DNA of 33,802 bases from an uncultured bacterium (GCA_937984275.1 CALJYC010000044.1:1-33802); one strand, 5' to 3'. Positions 18,261 through 28,313 are shown, numbered from the stretch's first letter. Program-made: numbers and translations. Notes: generated by a model not told the origin, from the letters alone.

Positions 18261-19235
18261 TCAGGCCAGGTGGCAGGCAACCTCGTGCCCCGGCTCGAGC
18301 GCCCGAAGCGCTGGAACCTCTCGATCACACAGGCCTTTTTCGGCGATCGGGCATCGAGGGTGAAAGGCACAACCGCTAGGAGGATCGATTGGGCTCGGCA
18401 CGTCACCCTCCAACAACAAGCGCCGTTTGCGGGCTGTCGGGTCGGGCTCGGGAGCGGCGCTCAGAAGAGCTTCGGTATAGGGATGACGGGGTTTGTTGTA
18501 GATCTGATCCGAGCTCGCGAGCTCCACCACGCGGCCGAGGTACATGACCGCCACGCGTCGGCTAACGTGCTCGACGACATGTAGATCGTGGGCGATGAAT
18601 AGATAGCTCAGGCCAAGCTCTTCTTGAAGGTCGCTGAGGAGGTTCACGATCTGCGCCTGAATGGAGACGTCGAGGGCGCTGACCGGCTCGTCTGCCACGA
18701 TGAAGCTGGGGGAGACGGCCAGTGCGCGCGCGATGCCGATGCGTTGGCGCTGTCCGCCGGAGAACTCGTGCGGATAGCGTCGCATGTGCTCGGGCCGCAA
18801 CCCAACCCGTTCGAGCAACGCGGCGATGCGCTCCTGCTCCTCCGATGCGGAGCTCACCATCCCGTGCACGCGCAACGCTTCGGACAGCGCAGCCTGTACC
18901 GTCATGCGGGGGTTCAACGAGCTGTAGGGATCCTGAAAGATGATTTGCATCTTGCTGCGGATCGGTCGCAGCGCCGACTGCGACAGACTGGTGATGTCTT
19001 GCCCCTCGAAGTAGACGCGCCCGCTCGTCGGCTCCTGGAGCCGCAGCAACAACCGCCCCAACGTGCTCTTGCCGCAACCGGACTCTCCGACGAGGCCCAG
19101 GGTTTCGCCCGGCATCACCTCCAGGCTGACGCCGTCGACGGCGCGCAGCTCCGCATGGCCACGCCTGATGCCGCGCGACGGGCCGCGAAACGACTTGCGT
19201 AGCGACTCGGCGCGTATGATCGGTTTCCTGCTCAT
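18261..19235 (-). CDS. oppF: Oligopeptide/dipeptide ABC transporter ATP-binding protein (OppF/DppF-like)
   Basis: [54 protein letters not shown], oligo_HPY tail [16 protein letters not shown]. Likely start 19235 (ORF track 19349). Confidence 0.92.
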   Translation of the reverse strand: MSRKPIIRAESLRKSFRGPSRGIRRGHAELRAVDGVSLEVMPGETLGLVGESGCGKSTLGRLLLRLQEPTSGRVYFEGQDITSLSQSALRPIRSKMQIIFQDPYSSLNPRMTVQAALSEALRVHGMVSSASEEQERIAALLERVGLRPEHMRRYPHEFSGGQRQRIGIARALAVSPSFIVADEPVSALDVSIQAQIVNLLSDLQEELGLSYLFIAHDLHVVEHVSRRVAVMYLGRVVELASSDQIYNKPRHPYTEALLSAAPEPDPTARKRRLLLEGDVPSPIDPPSGCAFHPRCPIAEKGLCDREVPALRALEPGHEVACHLA

Positions 19236-20206
19236 GCCGACGCCTCGGCGTGAAAGCACGAAACCGCACTTTGATCGAGTTGCTGCAAGGTCGGCTCGCC
19301 CGCGCGGCACGCGTCGGTGACGAGGCCGCAGCGATCTTGAAAACGGCACCCCGTCGGCAGCTCGCGCAAGTCGGGAACGATTCCCGGGATGGTCGGCAGC
19401 CGTTCCCCACGATTACGGGCGCTCGGCAAACTGTGCAGCAACCCCCGTGTGTACGGATGGCGCGGCGTTTGAAACAAGACGTTGGTCTCCGCTTGCTCGA
19501 CGATCTTGCCTGCGTACATGACGGCAATCTCGTGTGCGAACTCCGCCATCACACCGAGATCGTGACTGATGAAGATGATGCTCATGCCAAGCTCTTGCTG
19601 CAACGAACGGAGCAAATCCAGGATCTGCGCCTGAATCGTAACGTCGAGCGCCGTCGTGGGCTCATCGGCAATCAAGAGTCGCGGCTCGCACGCGAGCGCC
19701 ATCGCGATCATCACGCGCTGCCGCATGCCACCAGATAGCGTGTGCGGATAGGACTCGATCCGCTCCGTAGGAGCGGGGATCCCGACCAAATCCAGTAACT
19801 CGATTGCGCGGGCCTTGGCGGCGCGGCGGCTCACGTCCTGGTGAAGTCGGATCGCCTCCACGATCTGCGAGCCAACTGTATACACCGGATTGAGCGACGT
19901 CATCGGTTCCTGAAAAATCATCGAGATCTCGTTGCCCCGCAGGCTCCGCATCTCCGATTCGCGAAGCTGGAATAGGTCGCGGCCTTCGAATAACGCCTCG
20001 CCGCCCTCGATGAACCCCGGCGGGCTCGGGATGAGGCGCATGATCGACAACGACGTGACGCTCTTCCCACAACCACTCTCCCCGACGATGCCGAGCGTGC
20101 GGCCGGGAAGCACGTCGAACGAGACGTCGTCGACGGCTCTCAAGTAACCCTCGTCGGTCTCGAACGCCGTGACCAGGTGGCGCAGGCTTAGCAGGGGCTC
20201 GGTCAT
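19232..20206 (-). CDS. oppD: Oligopeptide/dipeptide ABC transporter ATP-binding protein (OppD/DppD-like)
   Basis: [85 protein letters not shown]. Confidence 0.94.
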   Translation of the reverse strand: MTEPLLSLRHLVTAFETDEGYLRAVDDVSFDVLPGRTLGIVGESGCGKSVTSLSIMRLIPSPPGFIEGGEALFEGRDLFQLRESEMRSLRGNEISMIFQEPMTSLNPVYTVGSQIVEAIRLHQDVSRRAAKARAIELLDLVGIPAPTERIESYPHTLSGGMRQRVMIAMALACEPRLLIADEPTTALDVTIQAQILDLLRSLQQELGMSIIFISHDLGVMAEFAHEIAVMYAGKIVEQAETNVLFQTPRHPYTRGLLHSLPSARNRGERLPTIPGIVPDLRELPTGCRFQDRCGLVTDACRAGEPTLQQLDQSAVSCFHAEASA

Positions 20207-20246
20207 GCGGCGCTACCTTAGCACCGGTCCGCCGATGCTCGGCCTT

Positions 20247-21059
20247 TCATGAGCACGAGGCGAATTCGATCGACATGCCGGGGCTCGGCGTTTGCTGAAA
20301 GGCCCCCTCCGGAACGTTGGGGTTCAACGAGATCGATTTCACGCGAACCGAGGTGTCGGCGTCATTGACCTCATCGACAAACCGAACGTTCGTGGGAAAC
20401 GACTGGCCCTCGACGTCGACGTAGTCGTCATACGTCGCCTCCCAGCGCATCTTGCCGTCAGGGGCGCGCTCGGTGGATCGCCGGAGCGTCAATCGTTGGG
20501 CCTCCGGAAGCTTGTCCCGGTCGGCGTCATCGACGGAGAACGCGACCTCCTGGGTGGTACCGTCCGCGGCACCGAGCGTCACGACATAGCGCCCGTCGCG
20601 ACACTCCATCGACCGCTCGGTCGCGTCGATCATTGGTGTGTCGCCGGTGAGAAGCCGAAGCACGTTCTCCGCGTCAACCGAGATCCCCAACAAGCGGGCG
20701 ATATTCTCGGGACACGTCGGGCCGTGCAGGAACACGCCTTCGCGCAAATCGCTGAGCTGGAAGGTGTCCCCATCGCTCGTCAACACGGCCGCGGGCCCCA
20801 CCTGTGTCATGACATCGAAACGAACGCGGTTCGGCTGCTCGAGAAACATCAACACCGTGCCGCGAATGCGACCATTGCGGCCCCATTGCGTCACGCGAGC
20901 TTCGGCCTTGATCGACTGCCAGCCGGATTGACGGCTAGCGTGATCGTCTAGCGCTTTCCCAGCGTCCGTACGAGCTTGTACGGGACACGCAGGCGCTGTC
21001 TTGCAGCCTGTGACGGCCAACGACAACAAGAACAACGCGGTGAGCCACCCGCGCGTCAC
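20247..21059 (-). CDS. Lipoprotein, LolA/LolB- or DUF4292-like
   Basis: GTG start overlapping the upstream stop; MTRGWLTALFLLSLAVTGCKTAP lipoprotein signal; beta-rich body. ORF-track start 21479 lies inside the upstream gene. Confidence 0.65.
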   Translation of the reverse strand: MTRGWLTALFLLSLAVTGCKTAPACPVQARTDAGKALDDHASRQSGWQSIKAEARVTQWGRNGRIRGTVLMFLEQPNRVRFDVMTQVGPAAVLTSDGDTFQLSDLREGVFLHGPTCPENIARLLGISVDAENVLRLLTGDTPMIDATERSMECRDGRYVVTLGAADGTTQEVAFSVDDADRDKLPEAQRLTLRRSTERAPDGKMRWEATYDDYVDVEGQSFPTNVRFVDEVNDADTSVRVKSISLNPNVPEGAFQQTPSPGMSIEFASCS

Positions 21060-22171
21060 TAGTTGTCTGGAGCTCCCAAGTCGATCCAGTCTTCGACGAC
21101 CTGGATCAGCGGCTCGGCGATTGACCCAGGGGGCGGCATCACCGTGCCACAAGCCGGAGGATTGTTGCGCATCTTGTCGAGCAAGAGTGAGTTGTCCGAA
21201 ACGCCTGGAACCACGAGCGTGCCGAAAGTGGCACACACGCCTCCGGTGTAGGCCGAAGCGTTGACCACCGCCGGATACGAGTCCCCGGCCCAGTCGCTGG
21301 TGTTGGTCTTGTCGAAGCCGCTCAGGTCCAACGCTTCGACCGCCGCCCCACTCGGATCCGCGCCGCCTGGGATTCGGGTGCCGAACGGATTGTTTGGATT
21401 CTGGTCGTCGTTGTTGTTGGGCGGTCCGTGACAGGCAACGCACTCGGTGAACATGATGCTCCAGTAGATCTCGCTCCACTCCGGCGCGGGGAGCGCCCCT
21501 TGCGGCCCGGAGTAGACGCAGATCTCGTCGTCGACGCTAGCGCAGGGCTGGAGCTCGTCCTCCGGGGATGTCGCGATCTCGGTGCGCGCGATGACAGGCG
21601 ACTGACAAGCGAGCCAGTTGCGGACGATCTCTTGGCCCTCCTCGGATCGGATCGAGGGCAGCAGCGACTCGCCGTCTTTGCGGAGCCAAGGCGTGGGATT
21701 CTCCGCGAGCACTCCGGCTTCGCCCGGCGGCATCGCACCCGCGCGAATCTCCTGAATCATGCCCTCGGCCCAGCTGTTGATGCTGCTCTGGTTGCCGTAT
21801 AGGCGCCCAATCCGATCCGCATAGGGGGGCGACTGGTCATCGCAGTCGTCGAATGGAACCGTGCACGCGAGCGCCACGTCGAAGTTCAGCCCTGCTGGAA
21901 CACCAACCCGGTTGGCTCCTACAGCGGCGGGCGCATGACAAAACGTTCCATCGCCGCAGGTGGATTGCACCAGGGCTTGCCCCTCATACATCGGCAGGCC
22001 GTCGGTGACGCGAGACGCGATGTCGAACGCAGCGGGCCCGGGAATCGCGCGCCCGTCCGTCGTTTGGCCGTCCAGATTGCATTCACCGAGGTCGCGCTTA
22101 CAGCCCCCAATGCTCGTCAGGGCGCTCGCAATGAGCACAAGTGAGCAAGCAAGAGCGGGGCCGCGAAGCAT
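21059..22171 (-). CDS. Secreted lipoprotein, c-type-cytochrome-like
   Basis: Lipobox SIGGC; TECVACHGPP (CxxCH) and CGDGTFCHAP; conserved MPPPGSIAEPLIQVVEDWIDLGAPD end. Likely start 22171 (ORF track 22342). Confidence 0.65.
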   Translation of the reverse strand: MLRGPALACSLVLIASALTSIGGCKRDLGECNLDGQTTDGRAIPGPAAFDIASRVTDGLPMYEGQALVQSTCGDGTFCHAPAAVGANRVGVPAGLNFDVALACTVPFDDCDDQSPPYADRIGRLYGNQSSINSWAEGMIQEIRAGAMPPGEAGVLAENPTPWLRKDGESLLPSIRSEEGQEIVRNWLACQSPVIARTEIATSPEDELQPCASVDDEICVYSGPQGALPAPEWSEIYWSIMFTECVACHGPPNNNDDQNPNNPFGTRIPGGADPSGAAVEALDLSGFDKTNTSDWAGDSYPAVVNASAYTGGVCATFGTLVVPGVSDNSLLLDKMRNNPPACGTVMPPPGSIAEPLIQVVEDWIDLGAPDN

Positions 22172-22229
22172 CTGAGCCGGCAAATTGCTTCTGATGCCCC
22201 GCGGAGTCAAGCGAGATGCGCGGCCCCGC

Positions 22230-23039
22230 TCAGGCTGCGGGCCGGAGGTGCCCCAGGCGATCGCGGAGCTTTTGACGGGCCCGGACCTCGAGCTGCCGGA
22301 TCCGCTCCTTGCTGACACCCATCTCGCGGCCGAGCGCCGCAAGCGTGCAAGGCTCCTCGGAAAGGATGCGCGCCTCGATGATTCGCTGCTCGCGCGTGGT
22401 CAAGCTCGCCATCGCCGACTGCAACGCGGCACGCACGTGGTGCACCGATTCGGAACGCGCAAAACACTCTTCAGGAGTCGGCTGCTTGTAGGTCATGCGC
22501 TCCATCGCAGTGGGCGCATCGGACACCGACGCGTCGAGAGAGAGGTCTCCGCGCGCCAACAACGGCCACAGCTGTTTCGCGCGAGTGAGCGGCATCCCAC
22601 TTTCTTCGGCAAGCGCCTGCGGCGACTCGAAGGCCTGGCGCCGAAATGCGCGCATGGCCCGACGCTCGGTGCGCGTCGTCCCCAACCGGACGATCCGATA
22701 GGAGCGCACGACGTAGTCGCGAATCTCAGCGCGAATCCAATACGCCGCGTACGTGATCAGCCGGCAGTTCTTTTCAGGGTCGAACCTCGACGCGGCCTTC
22801 AACAGTCCGAGGTTGCCCTGCTGAACCAAATCTTCGAGGGGAACACCCCAGCGCCGATACTCGCGCGCGATGGAGATGACGAACGGCAGGCTCGACTCGA
22901 TCAAGCGAGCCCCGGCGGATTGCTTACCCTCCGCCCAACTCTGCGCGAGCTCACGTTCGGTCTCGGCGTCTAGGATCTCGATCCGCTTGAGTGAAGCACG
23001 GTATCGGTCCAAGGCCGTTGCAGTGACAATGGTCGGCAT
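22230..23039 (-). CDS. RNA polymerase sigma-70 family factor, RpoH-like
   Basis: LIESSLPFVISIAREYRRWGVPLEDLVQQGNLGLLKAASRFDPEKNCRLITYAAYWIRAEIRDYV; region 4 LTTREQRIIEARILSEEPCTLAALGREMGVSKERIRQLEVRARQKLR. Likely ATG at 23039. Confidence 0.92.
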   Translation of the reverse strand: MPTIVTATALDRYRASLKRIEILDAETERELAQSWAEGKQSAGARLIESSLPFVISIAREYRRWGVPLEDLVQQGNLGLLKAASRFDPEKNCRLITYAAYWIRAEIRDYVVRSYRIVRLGTTRTERRAMRAFRRQAFESPQALAEESGMPLTRAKQLWPLLARGDLSLDASVSDAPTAMERMTYKQPTPEECFARSESVHHVRAALQSAMASLTTREQRIIEARILSEEPCTLAALGREMGVSKERIRQLEVRARQKLRDRLGHLRPAA

Positions 23040-23266
23040 GCCTGACCGCTGCTGCACTATCTGTGCCGAACGAACAAGCACCGAAAACGTGGGAAAACCC
23101 AGCGTGTGTCCCCCGCGGCGCGGCGTTTTGCCACATGCGGCAACCTCTTCGCCGCGGCAGCGGCGGCAAGACTTGCGCCACCCGCGCAAGACTTGCAGAT
23201 GCGCAGAAAGGCTGGAGTTTTCCGTGTGAGCTTTGCTGGTGCACTCAATTATGCTAGTTTCGGTGC

Positions 23267-23533
23267 GTGGAAGTCGTCCTTCGCAAAGTTGGCCGGAAGT
23301 CGGGTCGAGCTGTCGTTGGGCGTCTCTTGCGGCCGCCTCGGAAGGGCTCCGTCGTCGTCATCGAGTTTGCCGATGGACTCCACGAGTACGTCACCACGCC
23401 GGTGAAGCGCGTGCTTCAACTTTGCGGGCAGGACGGGTTGGACACCTATTACCTGCAAACCGCGAATAGCCGCTACCGCCTCGAGGTTCGTTCGAACGAA
23501 TCCGGCGTGATTGATCAGCCCGTCGCGAACTGA
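23267..23533 (+). CDS. Small hypothetical protein (88 aa)
   Basis: GTG-start ORF MEVVLRKVGRKSGRAVVGRLLRPPRKGSVVVIEFADGLHEYVTTPVKRVLQ..., divergent from the sigma factor, with no better competing frame. Confidence 0.6.
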   Translation: MEVVLRKVGRKSGRAVVGRLLRPPRKGSVVVIEFADGLHEYVTTPVKRVLQLCGQDGLDTYYLQTANSRYRLEVRSNESGVIDQPVAN

Positions 23534-24360
23534 GCCGAGCCGGTCACGAGCTTGCCGAGCTTGCCGACCAGCTGGTCGAGCACGGTTTGTAGCTGCGCAA
23601 AGTCGCTCTTCTTGATCTCACTCGTCTGTTCGTCGACGTAGAGCGCGCGGTTGAGCTCGATCTGAACGGCATGCTGACGGCGTTTGGGGGCGCCATAGCT
23701 CGAGGTCGTCCACCCACCGCGATACGGGTCGTCGTGCTTCACGCTCAAACCGGCGGCGCGAAAATGCGAATCAATGAGATCGATAATACGACCATCGGCG
23801 GTGGAACGTCCGCGCGTGCCGGGGACGATGTCGGCACGACGCACCTCCGCCCCACCTACCATTCGCCGGCCAGACGAGGGCATTGAATGCGCGGCCAGGA
23901 TCACGACTTGACCGTGCTGCTCCCGTATCTGCGCCGCAACCTCGCGCAGCGTCCGGTGATAGGGCTCATAGTAGAGATCTAGTCTTCGGGTGAACTGTTT
24001 GACGGTGAGCGGCGCACGCAGCAATGGCGTCCCGTCCGTCCTAGCGCGCCAAACGACCCCGCGCGCTGGGATGTGGCGCGCCTTCGGGTGCCTCGGCACC
24101 GCCGCCGAGTCGACCTCGTCGGGACCGCGGTTGAGATCAACGACATACCGGGATACCCGTGACACCAGGAGGGTCGCGCCGTTCTCCGGAGCACGTTGGT
24201 AGAGTTGATCGACGTAGATGTCGGAGTCGCGCAACATGGCCAACGGCGTCGCGTCGATCTCGGATTCGACCGCAGGGGGAACCTGCAAGCCCGAATGCGG
24301 AACTTCGACGAGCACGGGGCTCGGAGTGGTTCTTGGGTGGGTTAACTCGACGAAAGTCAC
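23515..24360 (-). CDS. N-formylglutamate amidohydrolase family protein
   Basis: PVLVEVPHSGLQVPPAV, DSDIYVDQLYQRAPENGATLLVSRVSRYVVDLNRGPDEVD, VILAAHSMPS. Confidence 0.9.
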   Translation of the reverse strand: MTFVELTHPRTTPSPVLVEVPHSGLQVPPAVESEIDATPLAMLRDSDIYVDQLYQRAPENGATLLVSRVSRYVVDLNRGPDEVDSAAVPRHPKARHIPARGVVWRARTDGTPLLRAPLTVKQFTRRLDLYYEPYHRTLREVAAQIREQHGQVVILAAHSMPSSGRRMVGGAEVRRADIVPGTRGRSTADGRIIDLIDSHFRAAGLSVKHDDPYRGGWTTSSYGAPKRRQHAVQIELNRALYVDEQTSEIKKSDFAQLQTVLDQLVGKLGKLVTGSAQFATG

Positions 24361-24367
24361 GCGGGGC

Positions 24368-26368
24368 TCAAGCGCTATACGATTCTCGGAAGGGCATCTG
24401 CGAAGGACTCACCTTGGTCCGAACCAGCCCACACGCAAGCCCTAGATAGAGCGCGCGGTAGACCGGCTCCAGATCCGCCCCCGAAGCGCTCTCCCGAGCC
24501 AACACGCCCCCGAGAGTCGTATCGCCCGAAACCGAGTCGAGCACGCCGATCCATGGGGGGGGCAGACGAAATGCCGTCAGGGGAGGACCATCTTCACAGC
24601 GCTCGACCACCCGCTCGCGAAGCGGCTCGAGCACCGATTCGATCTCCTCCAGGTGTGCCTCGCTCGCCGCGTCTCGCAGAAGCTCGTACGGGTCTTGTCC
24701 CGTCGGGAAGGTCTCTTCGTGACTGCGAGCGCCACGCACGAATGCCCACTCGCCGCGCCGCCAACGGAACGACTCCATCAATCGGCCACGAACCTGATCG
24801 CCGATCGCCCTGAACAGCTCGACCGGGCGCAGGATCCCGAGCCCGACGAGCGCGTCCCCGAGACGCCCGCCGTACTTTGGCAGGAGCGCCAACGCCATCT
24901 CGATCTCCATCCGCAAGCACTGACCGGTCGCCACCAGGTACTCCCCCAGAAGCTCCGACTTGTCCGTCGACGCAACGAAGTCGGGCTTGCCATCGACGAA
25001 GTAGATCTTCTTGCGCCGGTTACGCTGCCATAGGTGCAACACGCCGGTCTGTTGCCTGGAGATGATGTCGTAGAAAACCGGCAGCAGAGTCGCCGCCCGG
25101 AGCTGCCCTTGCTTCTCGGCCTGCGCAAGCTCTTCGAGCTTCCATTGAAGCCCAGGCGACGTGACGAAACGTGTGAGCTCGGGGAGGTGCGATGGATCGA
25201 GGTACGTACCGTCGGCCTTGGAGATCTTGCTGCTGCGGCTGTCGATGACGCCCGTCGTGAGGAGCTGGATCAGGCGCGGGTAGCTCATCGGCCCCATCAC
25301 GCTGCCGTCGGTCAGCTGAACGCGATAGATCGTCGGTGAGGTGACGGCTTGCGGCCCGATCAGTTCCTGCCCCGCGTGGTGCATCAGGTCGCTATCCACC
25401 AAGGAGGGTACTTTGGCGCCCGGAAGGTGGAGATCGGGGCCCTCGCCTTCCACCAGATTGAGCTGGGAGAGGAGGCGGGCCACCCGATCGGGGCCGTGCC
25501 CCATCCCTCGACGCCGAATCACCTCCGCGCACGCCTCGGCAAACGCGCCCGCGGTCGGCCGTTCTGCAGGGTCACGCTGCAGGCCACCAAGAACGACGGC
25601 ACGGATGTCTTGTGGGATGCGCCGCTCGCATCGTGCGAGCACTCGAAGGTCCCCATCTCGAATCTGCAGGAGGACGTTCAGCTCGCTCTCTCCCTGGAAC
25701 AGCGGCTCGCCGATCAGCATTTCAGCCAGGACGGTCGAAAGCGTGAACACGTCGCTCTTGCCGCTGAGCTCCTTTCCGAGCACCTGTTCAGGGGACATGT
25801 ACCCGAGCTTGCCGCGAACCTGGCCATCTTCGGTGGTTGGGGCACGGCTTCGAACAGTTGCGATGCCAAAGTCGGTGAGCTTCACATGACCGGTACGGCT
25901 CAGCAGAATGTTGGCCGGGCTGACGTCGCGATGGACGAACTCGAGCGGCTCCCCCTCGTCGTCGACCGCGTGATGAGCGTAATCGAGGGCTTGGGCAGTT
26001 TGATAGGCAATGTGGAGCGCCACGTCCCAGGGGATCGGCGAATCCTCGGGCGCGCTGCGTAGCAGCCGGCTCACGTTGGATCCGTCGACGAGCTCCATGA
26101 CGAGCACGAGGTCGTCGCCCATCGTGCCGAAGTCGAACACCTGAACAATGTTGGGGTGTTCGAGCAGAGCCGCGAGGCGCGCTTCGTCGATGAACATCCA
26201 AACGAAGTCCGGATCACTCGAATACTGCGGCAGAATTCGCTTCAGAGCCACGCGCTTCGAGAAGCCGTGCAGACCTTCACGACGAGCAACGAAAACCTCG
26301 GCCATCCCCCCCGCCGCCAAGCGACGCTCGATGTGGTACGGCCCGAGTAGCGGCCGTTCTTCACTCAC
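24368..26368 (-). CDS. Serine/threonine protein kinase with GYF_2-like and DUF4388 (PATAN)-like C-terminal domains
   Basis: YHIERRLAAGGMAEVFVARR...VALKRIL, FVHRDVSPANILLSRTGHVKLTDFGIA, GKLGYMSPEQVLG; later VQLTDGSVMGPMSYPRLIQLLTTGVID and GVLHLWQRNRRKKIYFVDGKPDFVAS. GTG at 26368 has an SD-like GGAGGG upstream; the ORF track starts at 26395. Confidence 0.9.
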   Translation of the reverse strand: MSEERPLLGPYHIERRLAAGGMAEVFVARREGLHGFSKRVALKRILPQYSSDPDFVWMFIDEARLAALLEHPNIVQVFDFGTMGDDLVLVMELVDGSNVSRLLRSAPEDSPIPWDVALHIAYQTAQALDYAHHAVDDEGEPLEFVHRDVSPANILLSRTGHVKLTDFGIATVRSRAPTTEDGQVRGKLGYMSPEQVLGKELSGKSDVFTLSTVLAEMLIGEPLFQGESELNVLLQIRDGDLRVLARCERRIPQDIRAVVLGGLQRDPAERPTAGAFAEACAEVIRRRGMGHGPDRVARLLSQLNLVEGEGPDLHLPGAKVPSLVDSDLMHHAGQELIGPQAVTSPTIYRVQLTDGSVMGPMSYPRLIQLLTTGVIDSRSSKISKADGTYLDPSHLPELTRFVTSPGLQWKLEELAQAEKQGQLRAATLLPVFYDIISRQQTGVLHLWQRNRRKKIYFVDGKPDFVASTDKSELLGEYLVATGQCLRMEIEMALALLPKYGGRLGDALVGLGILRPVELFRAIGDQVRGRLMESFRWRRGEWAFVRGARSHEETFPTGQDPYELLRDAASEAHLEEIESVLEPLRERVVERCEDGPPLTAFRLPPPWIGVLDSVSGDTTLGGVLARESASGADLEPVYRALYLGLACGLVRTKVSPSQMPFRESYSA

Positions 26369-26516
26369 ACATCCCTCCGTTAGTGACCGGCGCATCCATC
26401 ATAAGCGCGTGAGGCACCGACTGTCAGCTTACTCCCCGTTTCAGCCAGAGCGGAACACTTGGGGCTCCGCTTCATTCCTGTTTATCATACCAATATCCAC
26501 TGGGTACGGGGGAACC

Positions 26517-28250
26517 ATGGGGATTGTTCGGAAGACGTCGCGCTCTAAGAAATCAAAGGATCCGCTTCTCGGGAAAGTCGTTGCCGGTCGATATCGACTG
26601 GAATCGATGCTCGGCGAAGGCGGAATGGGTGTCGTCTATCGAGCACGACACGTGCTCATCGACCGCGTCGTCGCGCTGAAGCTGATTCGGCCTGACTTGC
26701 GAGGCGAGACGCACTTGCGCGCTTGGATGGTACGCGAGGCGCGCGCGGCGAACCGCGTCGACCACGCACACATCGTCGACATTCACGATGTCGGAGAGAC
26801 GGAAGACGGAGAGCTCTATCTGGTGATGGAGTACCTGATCGGGGATTCGCTCTCGTCGCAGATCGCGAAAGGCCCGATGCCGATTGCGCGCGCGGTCGAC
26901 ATCCTCGAGCAGATGACTGCGGCACTTGCGCGTGCACACGATCTCGGCGTCGTACACCGCGACCTGAAGAGCGACAACATCATGATCACGGCGCGCGGCG
27001 GCCGAAAAGACTTCGTGAAGATCTTGGACTTCGGTCTGGCTGCGCTGACGCGTGACCCGCGTCTCGCGCCCAAGGGCGCCGTCTTCGGGACGCCCGAGTA
27101 CATGTCACCAGAGCAGGCGCGCGGCGAAGACGCCATCTCGTCGAGCGATCTGTACGCACTCGGTGTGCTGTTCTTCGAGATGCTCACCGGACGGCTTCCT
27201 TTCCGTTCGGGAGATCGAGACGAGCTGCTCGAGATGCAGCGAAAGGCCAAGGCGCCGAGCCCTCGGAAATACCGCCCGGAGATTCCGGAGCAGGCCGAGC
27301 AAATCATTCTCAAGCTGCTCGAGAAGAAGGCGGAAGACCGTTTCCGCGATGGGCACCATCTCAAAGAGGAGCTCAAGGAGATGCAGCGGTCCCTTCCCTC
27401 GCGGGAGTGGGATGCGCCAACCGATGTTGCGCCTGTAGCACCACCGCCACCGCCGCCAGCGCAGACGCCGGGAGTGGTCGAATGGAGCGGCACCGCCGCA
27501 AACTTCCTTCGGGCAGTTGCACGAGCCTACCCGGACGGGGATGCGCCGGCCGAGGTGCAAGGCGCGTCGGACAAGATTTGGGAGCTCGCATCGCGGGCGT
27601 CCAGGCTCGAGGGAGAGCTAGAGAGTCATTCGAAGAAGCTCGAGGCAATCGAAAAGCGCGGCCGAGGCCTTCGTGCTGAAATCGGTCGTAAGGTCGAAGA
27701 CCTGGCCGGTGAAGAATCGCGCGCCTTGCGCGATGCGTCGTCGGAGCGCGACGTCCTGAGCCACCTGATCCTGAAGCGGAAGCGAGCCCAGCGCGAGCAC
27801 CAGACCGCGCAGGCCGAGGCGAAGGCGGCGGGCAACAACATCGAACGGATCCGGCGCGGATACGAATCACTTGGCGCGACCCGCGCCCAGGTCGAAGTCC
27901 TCGAAAGCGTATCGCGCGACTACGAACGCCGTGCGCGCTCGAAGGAGGACATCGCCGCCGAACGGCGGAAGCAAATCGAAGAGCTGCGCGCCCAACTGAA
28001 ACGATACAGCGAGGCCCTCGAAAACGATTTGCAGACCGGCCGCGAGCGAATCGCCAACCGCGTCCGAGAGGCCCTCGCCTACGAGAAGGCCTTCAGCGAC
28101 GCCTCGAACCTGCTGCTCGACCACCTCCGCGATAAAACGGAATGCCGAGAGCTCCTCGAAGACATCGACAAACGCCGCAACGGCAAAGACCCCGACGACA
28201 AGCCATCCGAGCTCCAAGAGCTAATGCAAAAACACGTCGCCGCCCGATAG
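26517..28250 (+). CDS. Serine/threonine protein kinase with long coiled-coil C-terminal region
   Basis: YRLESMLGEGGMGVVYRARH...VALKLI, VVHRDLKSDNIMI, FGTPEYMSPEQARGED; residues after the kinase are charged heptad-like helices. ATG at 26517 (ORF track 26148 is too early). Confidence 0.92.
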   Translation: MGIVRKTSRSKKSKDPLLGKVVAGRYRLESMLGEGGMGVVYRARHVLIDRVVALKLIRPDLRGETHLRAWMVREARAANRVDHAHIVDIHDVGETEDGELYLVMEYLIGDSLSSQIAKGPMPIARAVDILEQMTAALARAHDLGVVHRDLKSDNIMITARGGRKDFVKILDFGLAALTRDPRLAPKGAVFGTPEYMSPEQARGEDAISSSDLYALGVLFFEMLTGRLPFRSGDRDELLEMQRKAKAPSPRKYRPEIPEQAEQIILKLLEKKAEDRFRDGHHLKEELKEMQRSLPSREWDAPTDVAPVAPPPPPPAQTPGVVEWSGTAANFLRAVARAYPDGDAPAEVQGASDKIWELASRASRLEGELESHSKKLEAIEKRGRGLRAEIGRKVEDLAGEESRALRDASSERDVLSHLILKRKRAQREHQTAQAEAKAAGNNIERIRRGYESLGATRAQVEVLESVSRDYERRARSKEDIAAERRKQIEELRAQLKRYSEALENDLQTGRERIANRVREALAYEKAFSDASNLLLDHLRDKTECRELLEDIDKRRNGKDPDDKPSELQELMQKHVAAR

Positions 28251-28313
28251 CTAGAGCGCCGTAAGAGACCCTCCACAAGACAATGGCGAACGCAGCGGCT
28301 CCTAACCGCCCCT

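Noticed and set aside
23166-23196. CRISPR-like repeat
   Set aside because: Only two 11-bp copies with a 9-bp gap and no cas genes; more consistent with regulator binding sites.
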